A DNA stretch of 64,000 nt. Origin: Chrysoperla carnea. Lineage: Eukaryota; Arthropoda; Insecta; Neuroptera; Chrysopidae. Position numbers and translations under genes: made by a program. Below the pieces are notes generated by a model, which worked only from the letters and a program-made list of their open reading frames with translations, did not search any database and was not told the DNA's origin. The stretch lies in contig NC_058337.1 in NCBI RefSeq assembly GCF_905475395.1, positions 93,180,368 through 93,244,367 on the forward strand, read 5' to 3'. Every line of letters begins with the position of its first letter. Position 1 is the stretch's first letter. Below are positions 11,581-23,625 of the stretch, in pieces.

Positions 11581-11935
11581 AAAATTTTTTTTTATTTTCT
11601 GATTTTTAGTGAATCTGAAGTACACTAACTAATTTGTCACTAAAAAAAGAATAAACGAAATCGGTTGGCTTGATAATGAGTTATTCGTCCTCTTGTCGTG
11701 CATACTTAATGCAAATTTAAGATTTTTATGGTTTTCTCATGGATGAGGGTGTCAGAACTGGACGAAAAAATGGGACCACACGGGAAGCACCAGCTTTCAA
11801 ACAGATAAAAAATCATCAAAATCGATTTACCCAGTCAAAAGTTCTGTGGTAACAAACATAAAAAAAAATATAAAAAAAATACAGTCAAATTGATAACCTC
11901 CTTAGTTTTTGTTTGAAGTCGGTTAAAAATAAAAT
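11581..11935 (+). mobile_element. Transposon-like fragment ending TTTGAAGTCGGTTAAAAAT
   Basis: Directly follows the foldback. It contains ATCGATTTACCCAGTCAAAA and ends with CAAATTGATAACCTCC and TTTGAAGTCGGTTAAAAAT. The GAAGTCGGTT motif matches the foldback ends, and TTAACCGACTTCAAAATAAA recurs at about 31592. This suggests that foldback and fragment are parts of one non-autonomous element. The class is not identified. Confidence 0.5.
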
Positions 11936-12614
11936 TCCTCCTCCTACCATTTTTGGAGTAAGTACAACTACTCCTTACGTTTTATGGATATAAAATTTTA
12001 CAAATTTTTTTCATTACAAAACATTGGTAATGCTATTGGCATTAAGGAGAGCGAATCAAAAAATCCAGATTGAGCAGGTTTTGAATAGAAATGATTCTTA
12101 AGGACATGTTTATAAAACGTATTCTTAGACAGATTCTTACAAGAATATCTTCAAAATCGAGTTTTATTAGCATTTGAATGATTGCTATTGGTAAATTTGT
12201 CGATATTGGGCAGATAGAGACCAGTATTGAACCAATGTCCTCAGTAGCCTTGTATTGTGGTTTTCTCAATAATATGTGATATCCGTAAGGAACACATTGA
12301 GTCAAAGATGTGTTTTCAAACATTATTGCATAAACACAATGCTATAGAAACATTTTTACAAGATTCTCTTTAAAATCCCCAAATTATAAACGGTAATTAA
12401 CGAAACCATAATTTTTGTATTGAGAGATTAATATTCTGTATCACTATAAAGCCGGAAGGCACTATTTACACGAGACACTTAAACGATAAAAGAAAGTCAA
12501 CTTAAGTTAAACAAAAATTGCTGTGAAAAATCAAACAATCTTATGTTCATGCGTGTAATAATGGATTGTTATGTTACTAGGTGACTTTACAAACCAAATA
12601 TTAACCGAGACTGC
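11936..12614. other. Intergenic region, no gene seen
   Basis: The 93-codon minus-strand frame at 12042-12323 has no domain or signal peptide and is unlikely to be a gene. Otherwise AT-rich and featureless. Confidence 0.5.
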
Positions 12615-13010
12615 ATCGCGTATTCGCTCCGTGCGTGAGTTTCGTTTCCATAGTAACGATACACTACTTTAATTATAGAATTGTATGGATGCATATATAA
12701 TTGTATGGATTGCATTTAAGACTAACATTTAAAATTTATTATTATTGTCTCACAAATTTAAATAAATAATTATGATAATTTACATTTGAAAAATAATATT
12801 TATGCAATTTGATTTCTTATTTTCACAATTTTTAATGCATTTAGTTTAATTAATTAGTGTTTTTCAATAATTTTAATTTGACATTTCTATTACATTAACA
12901 TGTAAAGAATTGCAAATTAGTCATAACAGCCCCCTTTAACTCCAAAATTTTTCACTTAAAGCGCAGGCATCGATTTTATTGTCCCCTACCATGACTACGC
13001 ACACAACGGA
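12615..13010. mobile_element. MITE-like element, copy 1
   Basis: About 400 bases in direct orientation with a second copy at 24265-24655. Shared blocks include TTTAATTATAGAATTGTATGG, TTTGATTTCTTATTTTCACA and GACTACGCACACAACG. The start (GTGCGTGAGTTTCGTTTCCATAG) is partly complementary to the end (CTACCATGACTACGCAC), giving imperfect terminal inverted repeats as in a non-autonomous DNA transposon. Confidence 0.7.
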
Positions 13011-13252
13011 GAAATCTTGTCAAATTTCCAAGAGTGGTGAAGAAATGTGATCAAATTCGGGCAGGAAATAGTTGATACAATTTTTAAGGTACATTGTGGA
13101 AAAAATTGAAAAGTTGCGCAATAAGAAAGCAAATAAAATGAATTTTGATTGAATTCATGGTTTTGTTATGAATGGCTAAAAATTGTAAATAGATTGTTGG
13201 AAAAATATTCACAAAGAAAAAACAACTAAATATTTTAGAACAATAGTAAAAT

Positions 13253-13258
13253 TTTATT
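13253..13258 (-). promoter_or_regulatory. Candidate CPR-3 polyadenylation signal
   Basis: TTTATT on the plus strand (AATAAA on the minus strand) lies about 357 bases beyond the CPR-3 stop. It is the nearest canonical hexamer I noticed. Confidence 0.4.
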
Positions 13259-13614
13259 TAGTAGTAGTAAGAAAAAAATTGAAAAAGTAATACATTTAAA
13301 CTACAAAATTAACAAAGTTTATAATTTAGATCTTTTTAGGTTAATAGTGAAAACAACATTTGTCAAGTTTTACTTATCGTATAATTTCGAGAGCAGTATG
13401 ATACTTGAAAAATTGCAGTAAAATAATTTTTTCATTTGTAGCATAAGTATTATGTGTTATTTACTTTTATGTAGCATTATTCAATAATTTTGATAATATT
13501 TTTGATAACAATTTTCTATGAATATAAAGAAAAAAAATATTATTAAAAAACATCACAATTACTTTTTTGAATACAGAAAAGTCAAACAATGAGATCCATA
13601 AAAGCCATCCATCC

Positions 13615-14366
13615 TTAGTAGATTCCATTAATACCGTATGCTCCAATGGGTCCATACACACCACCACCGATCAAACCAAGTTTTGGTGCAAGGCCATAAT
13701 ATGGTACGATTGGGGCAACAACTGCAGCCTTAATTGGTTTGTAGTATGGTTTTTCATGAATAGTAGGTCCAATTTTCTTAACAACAGCATTAAATCCTGT
13801 ATGTGGATCAGCTTCATAATTAACAATTCTTATGGAACCGTCAGGTTCAACCAATGAATATTGCCCTTTTACAACGCCACCATTTCTAATTTCGGATTGT
13901 GATTTTTGATCTCCAGTATGTATATCTTTTACTTGATAATCGTAAGCGTATTTTGGATAAGCCTGGAATTTTATTCGATTAATCAAATAATTTAGGTTTG
14001 AATGTTGTGTAAAATGTTTCAGTAAAAAGAAATTAAGAAGAAAGTTTTGGGATTATAGTAAGACCAAAAATCTTTTTTTCTGAAATGGTAGAAAATGAGA
14101 AGGCTTACATTACATGATATTTTGAATGATTTTGGATTTTATCGCGGAAAAATCATTTGTAGGGTTTTTTACTTAGAGAATTATACTCACATAATGATCC
14201 TTAATTAAACCAGTTTCATATCCAATTGGGCCAATTGCTGACACCACAGCACTTAAGGCTAATGTTGAAACAATTGCCTGAAAGAAAGAATTATTTTTAA
14301 TTTTCCAATCGAAAATATGAAAAATACACACAAAAATATAATATTACTTACAATAATTAAAGCCAT
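13615..14366 (-). CDS. CPR-3, RR-2 cuticular protein
   Basis: Minus-strand exons 14352-14366, 14191-14277 and 13615-13962, phase 0 throughout (donors GTAAGT and GTGAGT, acceptors TTTCAG and TTCCAG). The product is 149 residues. The signal peptide is residues 1-19 (MALIIAIVSTLALSAVVSA), again split after residue 5. A short linker GPIGYETGLIKDHY takes the place of the Gly-Tyr repeat block. The RR-2 domain is at about 38-97 ([42 protein letters not shown]). The hydrophobic Pro/Gly/Val tail contains AAVVAP, a motif common in cuticle proteins. It is oriented against CPR-2. Function: secreted chitin-binding cuticle protein. Confidence 0.93.
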
Positions 14367-14418
14367 AATTTTAGAGTTGAAATTAACTAGCAATAATAAG
14401 TAAATTTGAAGAACAGCA

Positions 14419-14458
14419 ACTGTTTTGATTTTACAACGAATCATTCGCTTATATATAC
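14419..14458 (-). promoter_or_regulatory. CPR-3 core promoter
   Basis: On the minus strand, TATATATAAG lies at about 14449-14457 and an ACAGTT initiator-like site at about 14418-14423. The spacing is near 32 bases and the leader about 55 bases, which is the same geometry as CPR-1 and CPR-2. Confidence 0.7.
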
Positions 14459-16331
14459 TGAAATTAATCAAGGATAAAATATAATATCCTTTTATGAGTT
14501 TAATTAATGAAAATTATTATCGATATTTCCGCTCTTAAATATGTAATATTACACATCATTTTTTATCAATATTGTTTATTTATTGCTTATTAATTCTTCC
14601 TTCCACATATGTTTCAATATTAACAATCTTAACGGGGAATATTTTCTGTAAATTAAATCCACGCATAGGCAAAGGTTATTTTTACTTACGTAAATGTAAA
14701 CTTCAGTTTCCAAACTGAAGCATCAAGTCCGGTAATGAAATAAATAAGAGTGTATAGTAGTGGGTCTGATAATCTTGAATGTTGTATGGTTATAGTTGTT
14801 TATTCATTTTGCTGGAATTGCCTGTGACAAATTCAGAAAATAATTTTTCATAAGATTTTTTGGATAAGATTACACACTTTTTCACTCATATCTCTTCTAA
14901 TAGACTCAGCGAATTGTGATTTAAAGTTATTCTTAAAAAAACATTATTAGAAAACCTTTCAAGTAAAATTATCTTTAATAAAGAGAATCTGAATCCATAC
15001 ATAGAAATGAGGGTTTCCATTTAACTTTGAAAGTGTGTATAAATAAACATGTGTCCGGAAACGATCTCTTTCGTTGCTACAAACTTCAAAACTTTTAATT
15101 TTGTATCGAACTAGTTACTTTTTCGAAAAAATATTTTTATTAGAAAAATTTTTGTAATTTAGAGTGTTCCTCTATCTCTGGAATTTTTTTAAAATAGAGA
15201 ATTTTTGCTCTAAGTTTGTTTTTCGAAAATGAGGTTGTTAAAAATTTACAGAATATTGGTACATGATTTGTTCTCAGTTTTCCGATTTTTCTTGCAAATT
15301 TTTCAACTCTGCAAGACAAAAACCAAGGCTAAGACTAAAACTACTAGAATACCAATACCAATATTCAATCGTCATGATCAAGACCAAGACGACCCGGTTT
15401 TGATCTTGGTCTGGCTCATCCACTTATCCTTAAGCTCCACAATATTGGCTATTGTTGTTGAATCCTAATCTATTCAACAATCACTACAAAACAAAAATGT
15501 GATATGCTTACTATAAAATATAATAAATTCGAGAGAGCTTTATAACTAAACTCACATTTGCCCTTCATTATATATTTCTTAGTAAAAGATACATTTTTAT
15601 TAAAATTTGATGGATCTTCTTGGTTTGAAAAAAGCATTATTTAAATAAAAGAGCGGTAAGGGCAGTTAGTATCGATTTTCAACCCTCTAGCTCAATAAGG
15701 AGAGGCTGTACGGTAAAGTGAAATACATAATAGTTCGACAAAAAAAATGGAAGGAGTTGGGTTTGCTTCATCATCATTTGGCCCCTTAAAAATTTCCTGT
15801 CTGACATCTCCAAAATCTCATAAATTTTATTATGTCTGTCTTGAAGCAAATTTAAAACATTTGCTTCATGACCGACGTTCGCAGTTAACCTTCGATACAA
15901 TGCATAGGTCTATATTTCCGAAAAAATATTATTATTAAGACAAATGTGCTGACGACTTCAGAATTTATTTACATTGAAATACTAATTTTCACACATAAAT
16001 GAATATAATAAGGTAACATAAAAACAAAAATATTATTAAAATCTAATAGATTTGTTATTTTTTTTATTATTTGAGTAACTTATTTTTAATGAGAACTATG
16101 TCATGTTAGAAAAAACAAACAATACCAACTAATATAATAACAATTACAAAATGCAAAAAATAGTTATAATATAATTACACAATACTTTTATGACAAAATT
16201 TATGAATTAGGTAGATAATTTTTGATAAATTAAATTATATTTAAAATTTATCACTTTGATATCAAATATAAAATCTTTATGACTTTGTATAATCAAATAT
16301 ATTTAATATTTAAGCAAATAGAAATAAACGT
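14459..16331. other. Intergenic region, no gene seen
   Basis: Includes a low-complexity patch at 15318-15410 built from CAAGAC/AAGACC-like words with a partial hairpin (AGACCAAGA against TCTTGGTCT). The frames at 15229-15468 and 15679-15938 overlap or adjoin this patch and show no homology signs. Otherwise AT-rich. Confidence 0.5.
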
Positions 16332-16359
16332 CAGAAATATCACAAAGAAGCCGTGTGGG

Positions 16360-16665
16360 TCATTCTTTTCAGCTGCGATGTCGGTTTTTTGCTAGCTATC
16401 ACCTATGTGCCTAATTCCGGGACCAGGACTCCATATTTTTGAAACCTATTAGAGCCAGGTTAGTTTTAACCACAAATTTAAAAAGTATGGCCCAAATTTA
16501 GTAGGATTACATACTTGGTTTATCCAAATTGGAAAAAATTTGAATGTGAATGGGTAAAATTCAATTTTTTGTATTCTGATGACGTCGTAAAGTTCAAAAA
16601 TTTGATTTTTTGATAACACAAGCAAATTTGATCCGATCTTATTGAAATTTCACAAAATATGTCTC
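16360..16665 (-). repeat. Dispersed repeat, inverted relative to 28088-28630
   Basis: Blocks GTCGGTTTTTTGCTAGC, AAGTATGGCCCAAATTTAGT, TTTTTTGTATTCTGATGACG and AAATTTGATCCGATCTTATT match in reverse complement the two tandem copies at 28088-28350 and 28395-28630. Non-coding. Confidence 0.75.
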
Positions 16666-16729
16666 TGTATCTGTCGAGCTTCCCGGCTTATATACTTAGC
16701 TATATACTTTACCTAGCTATAGTTAACTC

Positions 16730-17320
16730 TTACTAGTACATGTTGATCAAATGTCATCACTTTTCGGTTTTAATCAACTTTTACTGAAAAGACCAGTAAC
16801 AGTCGACTTTACCTAGGAAGAGTCAATTCCTACTGGAGGATCAACTTTTCCTGTAACATACCTACGCAAAAGTTAACTTTCATCCATTGCAATATGAACC
16901 ATTTACAATGGAACTTTTTAACTTGAAAATGCCTGAAGTTAGGGGCCAAAAATTGTGGACAAAAGTTAAAAAACGAAATCGACTCGTGTTAAAACTATCG
17001 TTTAAACGTTTACCGTTTTTTGATATTCCAATCCAATTTTTGAAAAAAATTGCGGAAGATTGAAGGCAACCGGTTTATTCTTTCATCTCCTGAATCTTTT
17101 GCAAGTTGTCTTCAAACAAAAAAAAAATGGATACTCTCTTAAGGAAAAAAGTAACCATCAAGCCTCTTCCTGCATTTCCGTTACTTCAATCAGTTCTTCG
17201 TAGGAAAAGTGTGTTTACTTATTTTGAATCAACTATTACTGATGTTTTTAGTAAGATATTACTCTGCCTAGAAAGAGTCAACTCTTACTAACAATCGACT
17301 TTTCCTGTAACATGTATACA
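16730..17320. repeat. Region bounded by 55-base direct repeats
   Basis: Segments at about 16812-16866 and 17262-17317 share CCTAG.AAGAGTCAA, TCTTACTA-like words and CAACTTTTCCTGTAACAT. The words GAGTCAACTC and TTACTAG recur nearby as near-palindromes. The interior is AT-rich and non-coding. This could be a solo-LTR-like or tandem-repeat relic; the class was not determined. Confidence 0.5.
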
Positions 17321-17820
17321 ACATTATTAATCTCTAAATCAAACGTACACACTCGATTTAATTTAATACATTAGCAAGACACAATAATGTTCATAATTTT
17401 TTTTTTTCATTTCATTTTTATTATGTAAAAAACAATAAATAAAAAATGATGGGAAAACGTATAATTTTTTTTATATATTATCATGTGAATATTAAATTTA
17501 ATTATGAATTTTTTAATTGAACCTTGCAATTTAAATAAATAATGGAAATAAATGGGTGAAATAAACGTAACATATTACTTTTCATTTCATAGAAATGATC
17601 AAATTATACATAGTTTTTGTCATGAATTAAAAATAAATTTGTTTAAAACATTACGTTCCTTCTGGAACAATCTGTACGTTCACTATAAGTTCACACTAAA
17701 AAATGTTCATAATTATATTATGTAAGAAAGATAGTTAGAAGACGCCTGTTAAAAATAGTGAATAACAAATGCTCAATATACAGGGTATATAAATATATAA
17801 TTGGTCGGTGAATGCATTGA
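17321..17820. other. AT-rich stretch, no gene seen
   Basis: No frame, repeat or RNA gene recognised. It would be the 3' flank of the putative terminal exon that follows; no strong AATAAA assignment was made. Confidence 0.45.
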
Positions 17821-17934
17821 CTACTTGTATTCTGCTGGAGAATCAATATCAAGCAGAATAGGCTTTTGTCCTGATGTCGATTTCAATGTATTTTTCATTA
17901 AAATTTGAAAATACGCTAGAATAGATGACAAGAT
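17821..17934 (-). CDS. Putative terminal exon of an unidentified membrane protein
   Basis: On the minus strand a strong acceptor (TTTTTATTTCAG) ends at 17935 and opens a 37-codon frame to a TAG stop. The peptide starts with a hydrophobic segment, ILSSILAYFQILMK, followed by a polar tail ending DIDSPAEYK. Codon use is richer in G/C than the surroundings. The position of the hydrophobic segment just before the C terminus resembles the last transmembrane helix of insect odorant or gustatory receptors, but the diagnostic TYxxxxxQF motif is absent. No upstream exon could be joined with confidence: the Or/Gr assignment is a guess, and a chance open frame is not excluded. Confidence 0.3.
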   Translation of the reverse strand: MLSSILAYFQILMKNTLKSTSGQKPILLDIDSPAEYK

Positions 17935-17989
17935 CTGAAATAAAAATCGATTGATACACATAAAAGAATATGAATAATTAGCGCCAAGG

Positions 17990-18545
17990 CAATTTTAGAT
18001 TTATGTTTCATATTGTTTGTCCTTTATTTTCAACTTTGATGATGAATTTTGTTATAACTTCTTGAATGTACACGAAAGATACGAATAAAATTTTTCGATA
18101 TCTGCCTGAATTTTTGAAATATCGAAAGCTAAATAATTTATCAAAATTTTTAATTTTCGATATTTTGAAAACTACTCCAGATATTGAAAAATTTTATTCT
18201 TACTTTTCGACTTATATAATCAAATTATAACATAGTTCACCAACGAAATTGAAAATATTTGTGTCCCCACTACCGTGCTCATACATCCTTAATTAGTCGG
18301 GCACAACGGGTTTTAACTTTAATTTAAATAGTTTTTTTTTTAATTTCCACCGACTAGTTTTGGAAAAATAAATAAATCTATGAAAACATATCATCCATCT
18401 ACCGTTTTCTCATAAGACCAATGTTAAATATGCCAAATATTGAAGTCTATTATTTATTTAAATAATCGAGCAATCCTCCTAAAATTTTCAGAATTGATTA
18501 AGACTTAGTCCAACTTCATATAAATAAAAATCAATCATAAAATAA
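17990..18545 (-). mobile_element. Palindromic repeat family, copy A (longest)
   Basis: Reverse-orientation copy of a family also seen at 21410-21520, 40862-41000, 43310-43865 and 48210-48540. Landmarks are GTGCTCATACATCCTTAATTA, TAGTTTTGGAAAA, CTACCGTTTTCTCATAAGAC and AAATATGCC. One half is itself palindromic: ATATCGAAAGCT and ATAACTTCTTGAATG pair loosely with TCGATATTTTG and CAAATTATAACATAG. No coding capacity. Confidence 0.75.
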
Positions 18546-21409
18546 TTTTTTCTATCTTATTTTTACAACTTTTGATATGTAGCCCCTCTGGCAAAAATCC
18601 AAAAAATTGAAGCTAACAGATAGTATTGTAAATTGAAATTTTTTTTCTCGTTTCTGCAAAATAGATCGACCTCATTTTAAAAACAATTAATAACAAAATT
18701 AAATTTTGTTAATTTCTTTACTCTGCCATATTTACTATTATTTTACCTATGGCCATAATAATGAAATAATGAATTGTATAATCAATTATTAAATGTTAAC
18801 ATAAGTAAGATAATTAAGCTAACTTAGTTTCGGATTGAGATGGCTCGTAAGAACCGGTGTTAGATTCTCATTACAGTAAATTAACTTTTTTTTACTTAAA
18901 AAAGTTACACAATCATTCAAAGTCAGTTATCTGCTTAAATATAGTTACATAAGTTGATTTGATAGACAACGTTGTGTCTCTATTATATGTTTCTGATTTT
19001 CGAGAACATAAGGATGATAAAGAAGTATGAAAATTTGTTTATTGATTACGCAACATTAACCTGAAAAAAGACAAACCTGATACATCAGATCCAGACTACA
19101 GAATCTAATTCAACATGCCCACAAATTACAAAAGTGACAAAATGTTTTTAATTTTTTTTTATAAGGTGAATAAATACTATACGAACTAAGTTGAGAGCGA
19201 ATAAATTTGGCGGTTTAAGGTAAAAGGGATATAATGATTTAAGGAAAATTATACATATAGCGAAAAGAACAAGTAACGGCTGGTTAATGATGTAGTTGAA
19301 AAGTAAATATGAATAAGTATTTCAAACAGTATTCCCAAAAATTATTTGAATATCTTTCATAAAAGAATTACACAAAGATTTGTAACTGGTGATAAACTTT
19401 TAACTGTTAACTTCTTTTGATATGTGTAAAATATGTTTGTCATTCCATAGGTACTTAACTTATATTAAAGTGTGTAAAATGTTGTAATTTTTTATTTATA
19501 AAAGATATCACACATGTGATATATTTGTTACGGTTTTTTAATTTAGCATAAAAATTACATTTCATCATAAATTTTAAAACAATATATCTAAACATAATAT
19601 TTATTATTAGATTTTATGTAATTACATTACTATGATCGCAATTTTTACCTCTATATGTAGACACGTAATAAAGTGGCGAATAAAATCCATGAAGGTCATT
19701 TTGGTGGAACAAACGTAAGGGCCAGCTAGATATTTTCAAATATACCTCAGTTTTTCAAAATTAAAGATATTTGGCATGGAAGTATGCAAGGATTGAATAA
19801 TACTAAAAATTTCAATAATACTTTTTAAATACATTTTTTTATTAAGAAAGTTTCTAAAAATCACAAAAAATTCCTCATCGTGCTTATTATTATTATTTTA
19901 TCGTTCAAAGTTGGCTGAAAAAATGATGAATAATGTAGGTTATCCATTTCAATTGGATATATCTATATCAAAAAATCTTGAGAGTGTGATAAAAAACTAT
20001 CTAAAATATTTAGACAATCTTGGAGTTTAAAATAATACCATAAAATAAAATATAAGGTTGCCGATGATATAAACACAAAATTTTAAATTTAGTTCAGAGT
20101 TTATCGTAGATCCATCATTTGATGACCAAAGACGACTATAGTTAGAGTATTGATGATTGAAGAGCGATTAGTATCTATATTATCAAATTTATAAGCAGCA
20201 TTTGCACAAAAAATAGTTTAATATTTTTGTAGTTGCGTGGTATTGTAAAGCTAAAAATAACACATTACTTGACTACAAAGTATGTATTTGATTATTAAGT
20301 ATGTACCGTGCAATAAACCAATACTTTTTTACAATACTGTAGGTTTACAATCACCTTAAAGCATTTTTTAAAAAGATAATAAGCTCTCCTTATAACATCA
20401 TTGTTATATACCTAATCATGGGATATAGCTTTCCGATAATAGACTATATTTATTTTTCGGTGTTTGCTGTGTGATGTCCGTTATAATTCTAGCCACAGCA
20501 AATCATCATAAATCTCTTCATCATATACAAATCTCTTAAATCCTACTATTATACAGAGGTCATGTAAGTCTTTGACACCAAATTTGTTTTTTTTCAATTT
20601 GATAATTTTTTTAAAAAGTTTTAGTTGCTTGTCAAAATATACTTTTATTATTAAATAATCATATCATTCGCACACAAAAAAAAAAAAAAAAAATGATACA
20701 AAAATGTAAAAGTAAAAAAAAATATAATAGATTATTGAATTTATTAAAATATGCATACAATAGATTGTATTATTTTGAAGAATATTTCAATTATTAGTAA
20801 TAATTTGCATATAATTTTATTCCAATAAGATATGATAGTTTTTAATATCATTACAGTCTGTGTAATCACACATAACTGTTGGATAACATTATTTTATATC
20901 TAGTCAAATTACAAGTTATAGAACACTATAAATATTTGTAGCACAGTTTCTCAGATCACGCACTGATCGATCGACGTAAAAGACAATGATTTGGCATTAA
21001 TTTACTTCTCCTTGCTATAAAAAAGGTAAACCTAACTAAATTTTTGAAATTAAAATTAAGTTTTCTACTTTTCTAAATGAAGAAAGCATGAACCAATTGA
21101 ATGAATGAATCATTGTAGCCATGGATCTGAATGACCTTGAACCAAATCAATGAGGAATAAAAATCACCAGGTTCCATTTAAACTTGAAATTGTTTTATTG
21201 GAAAATACAGCCTGAATCGATTTTGACTGGAGACTTCAGTAACTTCAATTACCTCAGTGACTCAATATTGACTACAAAAATCAGTTAAAACAAAATCGAT
21301 ATATTGATTGCAGAAGACTTCAGTCAAAATCAGTTTTGACCGACAAATATTGCTTAAAATTTTAGAAATATTTTACATTAGTGCGACCATCATAATGTAA
21401 AACAATAAA
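18546..21409. other. Long gene-free AT-rich region
   Basis: Contains a poly-A run near 20676-20693 and a hairpin TTTGCTGTG/CACAGCAAA at about 20463-20501. At 21210-21360 repeated words CAGTNAAAATCAGTTTTGAC and their inverses look like a tandem or inverted relic. No exon could be supported on either strand. Confidence 0.5.
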
Positions 21410-21520
21410 CCGCTCAAGGATGAACGAGCATCAAGGCAATTTTAAATAAAAAGCTTGATCTTTTTTATATGAAGTTGGGCTAAGTCTAAATCAATTCTGA
21501 AAATTTTAAGGGGGTGGTGT
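21410..21520 (+). mobile_element. Palindromic repeat family, copy B (terminal fragment)
   Basis: AAGGATGAACGAGCATCAAGG starts the copy, then AAAAAGCTTGAT and TATGAAGTTGGGCTAAGTC follow, as at the ends of copies D and E. It stops after GAAAATTTTAAGGGGG. It interrupts a CAGTCAA/TTGACTG-rich repeat whose parts lie at 21210-21360 and 21530-21610. Confidence 0.65.
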
Positions 21521-21931
21521 TGACTGAAATCTTCGACTAATATAGATTCTTACTGATTTTTCCAGTCAATATTGATATTAACTGGTTTTTTTCAGCCAGA
21601 ACCAATTAAGTACTCATGGGTGTTCACGAAATTCAGCCTTTTAACTAATGCGTGCTACAATCTATCATTTATAAAACAATAAAATATTGAATAATTCCCA
21701 GCAATTTTTGTATGCTTGAATATTTTTGATATTTATTGAATTTATTCACGGATAGCGTGATATTATTAAGGCCATAAATTATCTTAAAACTCCAAAAGTA
21801 TTCTATTTGAATTAATATAAACCATTTCACCTGTATGGCCATAAAATGTTTATTATGTAAAAGTATTGCTATAACAGTTTATTAAATTGGACAACATAAT
21901 CGATTGGGGAACACTGACATAAAATTATAAA

Positions 21932-22825
21932 TTATTGTGTCACTGTCTCTTGAAGTTGCTTATATAAAACAACAAATCTGCTGAGTTGGAAATAAAAAGC
22001 CCAGAAGCCAAAAAGGACATCGAAATAAGAGCATTTTTTTTTTGTATAAAATCTGAGACTGCATTTCCTGTTAAGTAATTTTGTGATGACACCTTGTGCT
22101 TCTTGATCAGGAATTGAAGCTAAATTTTTTGACAAGAAATTGGAGTATACTTTAATAATGTTAAAAACAATTTAAACATTTTTATTCTTCAGATAATAAT
22201 CCATAAACGAAATATAGAAAGTATGAGTTTTCAGTCAGTGCTAAGAAAAGGTGTAGAAGAAAAACTGATAATGCTTCAAAGATTTTTGCACTGAGCTTTG
22301 TTTCCGGCAATTTCCAATGTGCAAAAAATAACATGTAATATAATATTTTAAGCGTTAAGTTGTCTGAATGAAATGGATTGTCCCAATATAGAAGGAAGAT
22401 AATAAGACTATAGAAGCTGTTTTCGTAACAGCAAACTTTAAATGTCAGAGTTATATTTTTTTTAAAAAGCAAATCATAGTGACTAGATAACAAATACTAA
22501 CTCTTATAACTAAAGAAAAGAAAATGTTTTTAACAGGAACTATGGTTGGTGCAATACTCGATACTAAGCATAAATATTACTTTTGTTTTTAAAACAAATT
22601 ACAAAAAAATGATTTCAATTTTTTTCAAAAAAAAAAATACACATTCGTTCTTTATTGTTGTTACTTATAAAAAGAGGGGACTATTATTATAATCTTATTA
22701 AAAATTATGATTGTTTTTTATGCGTCGATCCTTTGTTATAAAGAATCTGGTGTGAACATCTCAAAACTTCCATGTATGCATAAACTTAAAGGACGTAAGT
22801 TGTGGGTCAGGTTCAAACTGATTGC
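21932..22825 (-). pseudogene. Frameshifted train of hydrophobic frames, possible chemoreceptor relic
   Basis: Successive minus-strand frames carry protein-like segments: LRPLSLCIHGSFEMFTPDSL (22736-22825), PTIVPVKNIFFSLVIRV (22451-22558), TKTASIVLLSSFYIGTIHF (about 22354-22446), ILHVIFCTLEIAGNKAQC (22276-22345) and IPDQEAQGVITKLLNRKC (from about 22115). The order and character (LRPL near the start, a CxxxxxNxA-like helix, then an Asp/Glu loop and a hydrophobic end) recall insect gustatory receptors. Each piece is in a different frame, with stops between. An overlapping 103-codon open frame (22182-22493) offers another reading. No splice-consistent intact model exists, and it could equally be noise in AT-rich DNA. 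Confidence 0.22.
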
Positions 22826-23179
22826 CTAATCAAATTTTAAATCCTATTTAACATCTACATATTTAAATGAAATATATAAGGTGTATTATTAATATTGCAA
22901 ACGAGTCTTTTTAAAAACTAAGGAAAAAATCTATTAATTAAAAATTCTGATCAAAAGATTTTCGCCATCGAAGCTTTACAAAACAATAACAACTTTTTGC
23001 CATTTTTACGATAAACGATGATAAAGGTTAAAGAAAATAATTATTATCATCTCACATCTCGAAAAACGAAAATCTCTAACAAAATGTATATATGAACGTT
23101 TTATCTTATTTATATGAAAACAATCTCAATATAAAAATTAAAGGTATTCCCTTTATAGCCTGATATAGAAAATAGTGTA
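22826..23179. other. Spacer, no gene seen
   Basis: AT-rich spacer with no recognisable repeat or frame. Confidence 0.45.
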
Positions 23180-23625
23180 CGACCGAAACTGGAACTTGTT
23201 CCGAAATTGAAACCGAAACCAAATCTTCGGTATTAGTCTTAGTTTCAGCCGAAACTGAAACTTTTCTAAACATGTTAAAAATTGATTGTGTACTGAAATT
23301 TTGCTTATTTTTTACACTTATACAGACTAATATTATATTATGGCGATAGCAGGCTGTTGTTTTTATGTTTGGGTAGTTAAAATTAATCAGACCAAATCAA
23401 GGAGGGATGCACAACACAACGTCTAAAGTCACAACAAAATTACACCGGACTGGCCGACAAACTCAGCAACCACGAACTCACTCAAAGTTAACCGAACGAC
23501 GCGCGATAATTCACGAACACAGAGTTGTGGTCGAAAGCTTGACAGATTTTCTGCCGAAACCGAAACTGATGACGAAATTAGATTTTTTGGCCGAAACTGG
23601 CCGAAACCGAACCTTCGGTCGTAAA
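23180..23625. repeat. CCGAAACTG/CCGAAACCG degenerate repeats flanking a GC-richer core
   Basis: Words CCGAAACTG, CCGAAACCG and TTCGGT recur at 23180-23260 and 23550-23625. They flank a core (about 23400-23530) with CACAACACAACG and CGAACGACGCGCG, richer in G/C than its surroundings. An 87-codon frame (23407-23670) reads through the core and second repeat, and it is Thr/Lys/Arg-rich low complexity. Interpreted as a transposon-associated or simple-repeat structure rather than a gene. Confidence 0.5.

Noticed and set aside
13567..13857. 96-codon plus-strand frame
   Set aside because: Antisense shadow of CPR-3 exon 3.
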